Positions 1-5,352 of a stretch of 10,446 nucleotides of DNA are shown in pieces. Source of the DNA: JAWXBR01 sp034440235. Lineage in GTDB: Bacteria; Bacteroidota; Ignavibacteria; Kapaibacteriales; Kapaibacteriaceae. The translations under genes were made by a program, and so were the position numbers. Each line of letters begins with the position of its first letter. The stretch's first letter is position 1. The stretch spans positions 1-10,446 of the forward strand of contig JAWXBR010000032.1 of the NCBI GenBank assembly GCA_034440235.1, read 5' to 3'. The notes beneath the pieces were generated by a model, which did no database searches, had not been told where the DNA came from, and saw only the letters and a list, made by a program, of their open reading frames with translations.

Positions 1-283
1 CCTTCACTGCCGTTTCAATCGTGCCCTTCCCCGAAATCATGATGATGGGGATGGAAGGGAAGGAGCGGACCGACTGACTCAGCACGTCGATGCCTGTCAT
101 CGAAGACTCGCTGCCGAACTCGATATCGAGGAGCATGAGGCCGACTTCGCGGTTGTGCGTTTCGAGGTACGACAATGCTGCTTCGGGACTGTTGCGTATC
201 TCGGCTTCCCAGCCTTGCGAGGTTACTACATCAGCCAGCGTTGAGCAGAAATCGCGATTGTCGTCGACAATGAGAATCTTCAT
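1..283 (-). CDS. Response regulator, N-terminal receiver domain (partial, probably NtrC family)
   Basis: The first 94 codons of a two-component response regulator are visible; the rest lies beyond the left edge. The protein begins MKILIVDDN. The acidic pair is Asp7-Asp8 and the likely phosphoacceptor is Asp53 in LMLLDIE. Ser84 in IIMISGKGTIETAVK is the switch Ser/Thr. The stretch after Ser84 closely resembles the SGHGTIETAV signature of NtrC-type receivers, so an AAA+ sigma-54 activation domain and a DNA-binding domain are expected outside the window (inference). The loop after Asp53 is odd: it reads IEFGSESSMTGIDVL, lacks the usual Met-Pro and is about three residues longer than the common DIxMPGMDG form. 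The ATG is 5 bp after the lipoprotein stop codon, with no clear Shine-Dalgarno, so it is probably cotranscribed with that gene. No sensor kinase is visible. Confidence 0.9.
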   Translation of the reverse strand, partial: MKILIVDDNRDFCSTLADVVTSQGWEAEIRNSPEAALSYLETHNREVGLMLLDIEFGSESSMTGIDVLSQSVRSFPSIPIIMISGKGTIETAVK

Positions 284-288
284 GGTGC

Positions 289-849
289 TTACCGAGGGAC
301 CAGTTGCATGAGCGCGTCGTACTGCTCCCGCATATCCCGACTTTGAAACGTTGAGAGGTCCGGATTCCATACTGCCCGTAAATATACATTGCGCGCTGCA
401 TTGACATACTCGATAAAGCGACCGCGAATTCCGCGCACATTTAACGCCTGAACTTTCAGGAATGTGTTCTGCACCGTCTTCGTTACATCGCAATACTGTG
501 CTTGATCAATGGCAACCAGAAAGTGCCGATTCATGGTGATGTCGGCCTGTTCTCCCTTTGCGCCCCTCTCCCCGCCATACCGGAAGAGCTCGCCTTTTGC
601 ATTGAGTTCGTAGCCTTCGACGGTACCTGCCGAATCATGTTCCGTGCCCCAACGCACTGTTAGATCGTGCTGTACAGCCGAAATACAAGGGGCTACGGTG
701 GTGGGTCGTGGAGTGCCGCATGCAAGGAAAATCAGGCTCGTGCCCAACACAAATGCGAGGAGAAAGGCAGACCTTACGATGAATACAGGCTTGCGGGTTA
801 ACTCAGGCTTGCCGGTTAATACAGGCTTGCGGGTTAATTCAGGCTTCAT
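289..849 (-). CDS. Hypothetical lipoprotein with repeat-bearing signal peptide
   Basis: A 186-residue protein I do not recognise. The ATG at 849 overlaps the gltX stop as ATGA, which supports this start over an in-frame ATG ten codons upstream inside gltX. Residues 2-22 form an unusually long basic N-region made of a six-residue repeat (KPELTR/KPVLTG/KPELTR/KPV). A hydrophobic core follows at about 23-42 and then FLAC-G, with Cys44 the probable lipidation site. The lipobox is non-ideal because Phe sits at -3, so lipoprotein processing is likely rather than certain. The mature part, about 142 residues, has no transmembrane segment. It contains a short WGTEHDSAGTVEGYEL stretch, a few cysteines, and a basic, aromatic C-terminal half. 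The likely location is the periplasm or outer membrane. It lies between gltX and the response regulator, 5 bp from the latter, so a link to signal transduction is possible but unproven. Confidence 0.8.
   Translation of the reverse strand: MKPELTRKPVLTGKPELTRKPVFIVRSAFLLAFVLGTSLIFLACGTPRPTTVAPCISAVQHDLTVRWGTEHDSAGTVEGYELNAKGELFRYGGERGAKGEQADITMNRHFLVAIDQAQYCDVTKTVQNTFLKVQALNVRGIRGRFIEYVNAARNVYLRAVWNPDLSTFQSRDMREQYDALMQLVPR
781..846 (-). repeat. 18-bp in-frame tandem repeat in lipoprotein N-region
   Basis: Directly after the ATG, on the minus strand, are three full 18-bp units: AAGCCTGAATTAACCCGC, AAGCCTGTATTAACCGGC and AAGCCTGAGTTAACCCGC. A partial fourth unit, AAGCCTGTATT, follows. Each unit differs from its neighbour at only a few bases. 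The period is six codons, so unit loss or gain keeps the reading frame and only changes the length of the basic segment before the hydrophobic core. Confidence 0.92.
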
Positions 850-2330
850 GATAAGAATCCATCGATGCGGGTGATACAACGTTTCGCGCCAAGAAGCTGC
901 ACAGTTCTAAATAGATCGGCGCCAACATCACGATGTGTTAGTACCAGACGTAATGGTTTCATGAACGCACCAAGTTTCAGTCCGTTTGCCTCAGCACTCG
1001 CTTGCGCTAGTGCCTTAAACCCATCATGGTCGTTTGCAACGTCGTCGTTGAAGTCCGCTCGAAAAGCTCTGAGTGCAGTCATGAACGCATCGTTAGCGCG
1101 CAGTAACCCAAGCGTTTCAGACGAGCCTAGTGGTTTGCTTGCCTCTTCGGTAAGCTCCGAGAGCGCTGGTATGCCGTCGGTAAACAAATAATCGCCAAAA
1201 ACCGCTATGTCTTTCAGAAATGTCACACGTTCGCGGAGAAGTTCTGCGACGTTGGCAACAAATGATGGTTCCGTGTATGTGTAGCCTGCGTACGAAAGTT
1301 CGGGCATGAGTTCTGCAGCAAGATCTTTTGGGTCCATTGCCTTCAAATACTCGCCGTTCATCCAGTCGAGCTTTTTGTAATCGAACACTGCGCCCGCTTT
1401 GTTTACACGTTCGAGCGTAAACACATCTACGAGTTCTGAGAGCGAATAGATTTCTCTGTCACTGCCCGGATTCCATCCGCATAACGACACATAGTTCACA
1501 AGCGCTTGAGGGAAATAGCCTTTTGCTCTGAAGTCCTGCACCATTACATCGCCATGACGTTTACTCATCTTCGATCGGTCTGCATTTAGCAGCAATGGCA
1601 GATGCGAAAACGAAGGCGGCTTCCATCCGAATGCTTCGTACAGTAGAATGTGTTTGGGTGTCGATGGTAACCACTCTTCGCCACGAATGACGTGTGTGAT
1701 TTCCATGAGGTGATCGTCTACAACATTCGCCAAGTGGTACGTTGGAAAGCCATCGCTCTTGACAAGAATCTGGTCGTCGATTTCACGTCCGCCGACGACC
1801 ATGTCGCCACGCACATCATCGTGAAAATGCACATCGGTCTGGAGAGGCACTTTCAGTCGAATAACGTGCGGAGCATTTACCGCAAGCAGATTCGCCGTTT
1901 CGTCATCGCCAATCGTGTATTGGTTGCGCATGGACGAACGATCGTACTTCGGTGCGATGCCCGCTGCCTGTTGGCGCGCACGCATAGCGTCGAGCTCTTC
2001 GGATGTGTCGAACGCGTAGTATGCGTGACCCGATTCGACAAGCTGCATGCCGTATTGGTTGTAGAGGTGGAAACGTTCGCTCTGGATGTACGGACCAAAG
2101 TCTCCACCGATGTGCGGACCTTCATCGAAGACAATGCCGGCCCACCTGAGCGATTCTATCTGTTCTTCGATAGCCCCTTCCACCAATCGCGTCCGATCGG
2201 TGTCCTCTACGCGCAGGATGCACGTGCCGCCGTTGTGCTTTGCATAAAGGTAGTTGTATAACGCTGTACGAAGGCTGCCAATATGCAGGTAGCCTGTCGG
2301 CGACGGCGCAAAACGAACGCGAACACTCAT
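846..2330 (-). CDS. gltX: Glutamyl-tRNA synthetase
   Basis: Class I aminoacyl-tRNA synthetase that charges tRNA-Glu with glutamate in the cytoplasm. At 494 residues it has full length. It begins with FAPSPTGYLHIGSLRTALYNYLYA, where HIGS at 16-19 is the HIGH signature and the arginine before APSPTG helps bind glutamate. RGEEW lies at 216-220 and the KMSKR loop at 254-258. An alpha-helical anticodon-binding region continues to the C-terminus, so this is not the short tRNA-Asp-modifying GluQ-RS. The usual zinc-binding cysteines near residue 100 are absent; the segment reads AYYAFDTSEEL, a form I associate with Bacteroidota. The start overlaps the queD stop (ATGA), with GGAG eight bases upstream inside queD. 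The end overlaps the lipoprotein start in the same way. It is therefore probably translated with queF-queD. Whether it also charges tRNA-Gln cannot be decided from sequence reading; no gatCAB genes are in the window. Confidence 0.97.
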   Translation of the reverse strand: MSVRVRFAPSPTGYLHIGSLRTALYNYLYAKHNGGTCILRVEDTDRTRLVEGAIEEQIESLRWAGIVFDEGPHIGGDFGPYIQSERFHLYNQYGMQLVESGHAYYAFDTSEELDAMRARQQAAGIAPKYDRSSMRNQYTIGDDETANLLAVNAPHVIRLKVPLQTDVHFHDDVRGDMVVGGREIDDQILVKSDGFPTYHLANVVDDHLMEITHVIRGEEWLPSTPKHILLYEAFGWKPPSFSHLPLLLNADRSKMSKRHGDVMVQDFRAKGYFPQALVNYVSLCGWNPGSDREIYSLSELVDVFTLERVNKAGAVFDYKKLDWMNGEYLKAMDPKDLAAELMPELSYAGYTYTEPSFVANVAELLRERVTFLKDIAVFGDYLFTDGIPALSELTEEASKPLGSSETLGLLRANDAFMTALRAFRADFNDDVANDHDGFKALAQASAEANGLKLGAFMKPLRLVLTHRDVGADLFRTVQLLGAKRCITRIDGFLS

Positions 2331-2749
2331 AAACTCTGCTCCACTTCCGCGTAGGTTTTTTCGGTTTCATACACACGTACACGCACACCGTCTATGGCGT
2401 GTCCGTCGGCAAGCTCGCTCACAATGCGCGTGAGCAACAGCTTTGCAATGTTCTCTGCAGTTGTCGGACCGTCTACGTAGACAACCTTCATCGGATGTTC
2501 TTCGAAGAAGCCGCGCATTACTGCATCCGATGCATCACATAAAAAGCAATGATCCCATTCATCGATAAGGGGCTGAACAAGGGTCTTCATATCGAAGTAA
2601 TCCATTACCATGCCGTGCGCATCTGGTTCACCCGTGAGGATAACATGTGCTTCGTACGAATGGCCATGAATATTACGACACAGTCCGTCGTGAAACGGAA
2701 GACGATGTCCCATTTCCCATCTAAACTGCTTTGAAATACTTGTTAGCAT
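2327..2749 (-). CDS. queD: 6-carboxy-tetrahydropterin synthase (queuosine pathway)
   Basis: A 140-residue member of the 6-pyruvoyl-tetrahydropterin synthase/QueD family. QueD converts 7,8-dihydroneopterin triphosphate to 6-carboxy-5,6,7,8-tetrahydropterin, the first committed step toward 7-deazaguanine. Zinc ligands are His15, His28 and His30. Cys24 is the catalytic cysteine, and the spacing C-x3-HGH is the QueD class rather than the eukaryotic PTPS or PTPS-III pattern. Asp66-His67 in EWDHCFL fit the catalytic pair. Glu99 in PTTAEN and Glu128 in VYETEKTYAEV fit the pterin-binding C-terminal segment. The ATG at 2749 gives the usual N-terminus (LTSISKQFRWEMGHRL). A purine-rich stretch is upstream but is poorly spaced as a ribosome site. 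It lies 31 bp after queF and overlaps gltX by 4 bp. Confidence 0.95.
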   Translation of the reverse strand: MLTSISKQFRWEMGHRLPFHDGLCRNIHGHSYEAHVILTGEPDAHGMVMDYFDMKTLVQPLIDEWDHCFLCDASDAVMRGFFEEHPMKVVYVDGPTTAENIAKLLLTRIVSELADGHAIDGVRVRVYETEKTYAEVEQSL

Positions 2750-2780
2750 GTATGCACAGTCTTCTCTTCTTTAAACTTCG

Positions 2781-3119
2781 TTACGGTTTTGTGTACTCAG
2801 CTTCGATCTTGCTGTGAATGCCACCGCGCACACTCCACTCTGTTGTGACCTTCATCCATTGGGGTGTGCATACTGCAAGCATGTCGTCGAGAATCTTGTT
2901 TGTAATCGCCTCGTAAAAAATCCCCTTGCTACGAAAGTCGAGGTAGTAGTACTTCAGCGCTTTTAGCTCGATGCAAGTTTCAGCGGGGATGTACTGTAGC
3001 GTCACCGTGCCGAAGTCGGGTAAACCGGTCTTCGGACACACCGATGTGAACTCGGGGTTCACGTGGGTGATGACGTACCGACGTTCGGGGTTTGGATTGG
3101 GGAAAGTTTCGATGGACAT
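2781..3119 (-). CDS. queF: NADPH-dependent 7-cyano-7-deazaguanine reductase
   Basis: Reduces the nitrile of preQ0 to the amine of preQ1 with two NADPH, in queuosine synthesis. At 112 residues it is slightly shorter than typical short, single-domain (YkvM-type) QueF. Cys28 in FTSVCPKTGLPDF is the nucleophile that forms the thioimide, Asp35 the general acid and Glu70 the substrate-binding glutamate. Their spacing (7 and 42 residues) equals that of Cys55/Asp62/Glu97 in the Bacillus enzyme. The QueF signature ELKALKYY begins at Glu51. An in-frame ATG at 3140 would add seven residues, but the ATG at 3119 has AGAAGG at good spacing and the usual N-terminus, so it is preferred. It is the first gene after the sppA terminator, so it needs its own promoter. 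No preQ1 riboswitch is visible in the short leader. Confidence 0.95.
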   Translation of the reverse strand: MSIETFPNPNPERRYVITHVNPEFTSVCPKTGLPDFGTVTLQYIPAETCIELKALKYYYLDFRSKGIFYEAITNKILDDMLAVCTPQWMKVTTEWSVRGGIHSKIEAEYTKP

Positions 3120-3158
3120 GCAAAGCCTTCTAGGACACATTCGAATTCAAGTGAAGCA

Positions 3159-3166
3159 CAAAAATA
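3159..3166 (-). promoter_or_regulatory. Possible Bacteroidota-type -7 box for queF
   Basis: On the minus strand this reads TATTTTTG, an exact match to TAnnTTTG, the -7 element known for Bacteroidota sigma factors. It ends 39 bases before the queF ATG, implying a leader of about 30-35 bases. No convincing TTTG -33 element is seen at the expected distance; that position falls in the terminator stem. The same T-run serves as the tail of the sppA terminator, so the match may be fortuitous. Confidence 0.35.
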
Positions 3167-3195
3167 CGAAAGGCCGTTCGTGTGAACGGCCTTTC
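3159..3195 (-). terminator. Rho-independent terminator downstream of sppA
   Basis: Positions 3168-3179 and 3184-3195 form a perfect 12-bp inverted repeat (GAAAGGCCGTTC with its complement) around a four-base loop. On the minus strand the stem is followed by GTATTTTTG, a short T-run; on the plus strand the following bases are TTGAGAG. This makes it a minus-strand terminator, 65 bp beyond the sppA stop codon. It separates sppA from the queF block. Confidence 0.87.
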
Positions 3196-3198
3196 TTG

Positions 3199-3269
3199 AG
3201 AGTTCGATTAGAACTCGCCAGAGTTCGAACTACTACGCTTTTATTCAAACCTCTACGCTCTTATTCAAA
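3199..3269. repeat. ~20-bp imperfect tandem repeats overlapping the sppA 3' end
   Basis: Two repeat pairs lie between the sppA stop region and the terminator. CTACGCTTTTATTCAAA at 3233-3249 recurs with one mismatch at 3253-3269, a period of 20. The second copy includes the last two sppA codons and the stop codon. AGAGTTCGA at 3199-3207 recurs at 3220-3228, a period of 21. GAACTC (3211-3216) and GAGTTC (3221-3226) also form a small hairpin with a four-base loop. Nothing coding is visible here. Confidence 0.85.
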
Positions 3270-5213
3270 TAACATCGGCAGCATGACCAAGTTGTGCTCT
3301 CGTCGACCAAGGTCTGTGAGTTGGGCTGCGTGCCGAACCTGTGCCTGAGCCTCGTATGGCAGAGCATTCCAGATATGCTCGACAGAGGTATTGTCTGACA
3401 CAACAGCGCTCAGCAACGTCTTTACATCGATACGTGCCTTGCCTTCTTCTTCGTCGTCTTCGCCGAGGCCAAACATTGCCAGGATAGCAGCGATGTTGTC
3501 GATTTCTTCTGGATAGATATGAATTGGCACACGCTTGCTTACATCAACACCCATTCGGCGCTTAGCCAATGAGATGGCTTCGTAAAGACCACCGTTGATG
3601 TCTATTAAGCCCGCTTGCTTTGCAGCAGTACCCGTCCAGACCCGACCCTTGGCAACTGCGCGTAGGGCATCGAATGTCATCTTGCGGGAGTCTGCAGCTT
3701 TCTGCACGAAGCGATGGTAGATGCCGCCCCCTAACTGACGGAATATTGCTTTATCTGATTCGCGGAATGGCATCATTGGGTTCATGAAGTTCGAGGAACG
3801 TCCGTACGAAATCGTGTCCGTTGTGACGCCGATTTTGTCCATCGTGCCCTTCAGATTCGGAATCGCCATAATCACACCAATCGAACCCGTAATCGTTGCA
3901 GGGTGTGCAACAATCGTATCACATGCCATTGCAATGTAGTATCCACCAGATGCTGCTACATCGCTCATCGACGCATAGATGGCTTTCTCTTTGCGGATTT
4001 CGCGAATCTCTGCCCAGATTTCATCGGATGCAATTGCAGAACCACCTGGACTATCGATGCGAAGGATAATAACCTTTACATCTTTGTTGTCGCGAGCGCG
4101 ACGTAGCTCCTTGATGAGGTTTTTGGCGTAGATGCCGTCGGAGTTGAACGGACTATCGTTTTTACCTGCCTGAATTGCACCACTAGCATATACAATTGCA
4201 ATAGAACCCTTCGAATCGTCGACGGCAGCGTCGTTCGATTTTCCGTCGTTCGCACTTGCGTACTGCTTCATGGTAAGCATGCGCAGCGATGGATGGTCTG
4301 TTGTGTCGCTCGGATTCATGCGACGATGGATACGCTCACGCAGCTCAGACTCACGTGCATAGCCGTCAATGAGATTGTTGCCACGCAACGAATCGGCAGT
4401 GAACAAACCACGGTCAAGTGCAGCCCGCACGCTTGTTGCTGGAATGTTGCGCGATCCTGAAACGGCAGAAACAAACATGTCTACGCGCTGATCGAGAATC
4501 TCGCGGACTTCCTGCTTTGCTGGTTCGCTCCACTTGTCGCGTGAAAGCGATTCGGCTGCGGATTTGTATTCTTCGAATTGTTCGACATACCATTCAACAC
4601 CGATCTTTTCAAACAAGCCTTTCATGAACGGTGCCGATGCACCATACGCTGTAAAGTCGAGCATGCCTTCTTCTGGCATGAAGATCGAGTCGGCAGCAGA
4701 AGCGATATAGTAGTGTTGTTTAGAACCAGTTTCGATAAACGCGTACACAAACTTCTTCGATGTCTTGAAGTCGATAAGCGCTTCGCGAATATCTGCAAGC
4801 TTGGCCATGCCAACGCCCGACCCGCCAGCACGATAGTAAATTCCTTTAATGTTGTCGTCCGTCTTCGCCCTGCGGATCGAACCCAGCATATCTAACAACG
4901 ATGGACCGCTTTTTGCATCGCCACCGAAATTGAATGCCATGGGTGGACTATTCTCGGGAACGCCTCCAGATAGATCGAGCATTAGGACTGTGTTGTTCTT
5001 AACGCTAACAGGCTCTTTGCTACTACTGAACTCATTGCCAATAAACACAACGAATGCAGCAAAGGCTCCGAATATCAAAACGAGCACAACAGCTATAATT
5101 ACCAGTGGAATCCACCAGCGTGTACGACGCTGCTGCGGACGGTAATAAGGTGGAGGTGGAACTGGATTTTGAGGAGGAATCGAAGAAGGCGTAGGGGTAT
5201 CTTGCATAAACAT
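3261..5213 (-). CDS. sppA: Signal peptide peptidase SppA, 67K type
   Basis: Membrane-anchored serine protease of family S49 that degrades cleaved signal peptides and membrane-inserted fragments on the outer face of the inner membrane. At 650 residues it is the long two-domain form (E. coli about 618). Residues 1-32 are a proline-rich, then basic, cytoplasmic tail. Residues 33-58 are a single transmembrane helix. Lys217 in EEYKSAAE (first domain) and Ser422 in VAASGGYYIA (second domain) match the Lys-Ser dyad split across the two repeats. LRIDSPGGSA marks the preceding conserved loop. After the core, a tail of about 60 residues carries an acidic patch (EDDEEEG), an extra relative to E. coli. 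The ATG at 5213 and another two codons later are both possible; neither has a clear Shine-Dalgarno. It is monocistronic by context: divergent from queA and followed by a terminator. Confidence 0.95.
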   Translation of the reverse strand: MFMQDTPTPSSIPPQNPVPPPPYYRPQQRRTRWWIPLVIIAVVLVLIFGAFAAFVVFIGNEFSSSKEPVSVKNNTVLMLDLSGGVPENSPPMAFNFGGDAKSGPSLLDMLGSIRRAKTDDNIKGIYYRAGGSGVGMAKLADIREALIDFKTSKKFVYAFIETGSKQHYYIASAADSIFMPEEGMLDFTAYGASAPFMKGLFEKIGVEWYVEQFEEYKSAAESLSRDKWSEPAKQEVREILDQRVDMFVSAVSGSRNIPATSVRAALDRGLFTADSLRGNNLIDGYARESELRERIHRRMNPSDTTDHPSLRMLTMKQYASANDGKSNDAAVDDSKGSIAIVYASGAIQAGKNDSPFNSDGIYAKNLIKELRRARDNKDVKVIILRIDSPGGSAIASDEIWAEIREIRKEKAIYASMSDVAASGGYYIAMACDTIVAHPATITGSIGVIMAIPNLKGTMDKIGVTTDTISYGRSSNFMNPMMPFRESDKAIFRQLGGGIYHRFVQKAADSRKMTFDALRAVAKGRVWTGTAAKQAGLIDINGGLYEAISLAKRRMGVDVSKRVPIHIYPEEIDNIAAILAMFGLGEDDEEEGKARIDVKTLLSAVVSDNTSVEHIWNALPYEAQAQVRHAAQLTDLGRREHNLVMLPMLFE

Positions 5214-5352
5214 GTCCGGAAATAAATGAAGAGCGTTGTTGTTTTGAATCTAAAGAGCGTCTTTTTTGAATCAGACGACTGTTGTCTTGAATCGGGGCCG
5301 CGGTACGCCACCCTCGTTCAAAGGTTGCACATAACTGAAAATTAGGAACAGG
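5214..5352. promoter_or_regulatory. Divergent intergenic region of sppA and queA
   Basis: This 139-bp spacer must contain promoters for both genes because they are transcribed away from each other. Beyond the tandem repeats I see no exact TAnnTTTG or well-spaced -35/-10 pair on either strand. The nearest candidate for sppA is TAGATTCA (minus strand, within the repeats), which matches the -7 consensus only in part. For queA, AGGA at 5344-5347 is a ribosome-binding site five bases before the ATG. Confidence 0.5.
5229..5293. repeat. Three imperfect ~21-bp tandem repeats in the sppA-queA spacer
   Basis: On the plus strand the core TTGAATC ends at 5250, 5272 and 5293, spacings of 22 and 21 bp. 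The first two units also share AAGAGCG (5229-5235 and 5253-5259), each followed by a T-rich run; the third unit is more diverged (AGACGACTG in place of AAGAGCG). The array covers about half of the 139-bp spacer, starting 15 bp upstream of sppA. The two-helical-turn spacing would suit repeated binding by a regulator, but duplication without function is equally possible. Confidence 0.75.

Noticed and set aside
850..879. An upstream lipoprotein start at 879
   Set aside because: It lies inside gltX, would put ten more residues in front of an already long N-region, and the ATGA junction at 849 is the more natural start.
1692..2261. A 189-codon open frame on the plus strand
   Set aside because: It is antisense to the well-supported gltX, with no ribosome site or family motif.
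846..2330. A GluQ-RS acting in queuosine glutamylation, suggested by neighbouring que genes
   Set aside because: The protein is full length with a KMSKR loop and an anticodon-binding domain, unlike the truncated GluQ-RS.
3120..3140. The upstream ATG of queF at 3140
   Set aside because: The added residues (MCPRRLC) do not resemble QueF N-termini and no Shine-Dalgarno precedes it, whereas AGAAGG precedes the ATG at 3119.
3120..3158. A preQ1 riboswitch before queF
   Set aside because: The leader is too short and lacks the conserved hairpin-loop and A-rich tail of class I aptamers; no larger class II structure fits before the terminator.
3208..3229. A second terminator formed by GAACTC/GAGTTC
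   Set aside because: The stem is short and is not followed by a T-run on either strand, so it is recorded only as part of the repeat region.
5229..5293. A CRISPR array
   Set aside because: The units are contiguous and imperfect with no unique spacers, and there are no cas genes.
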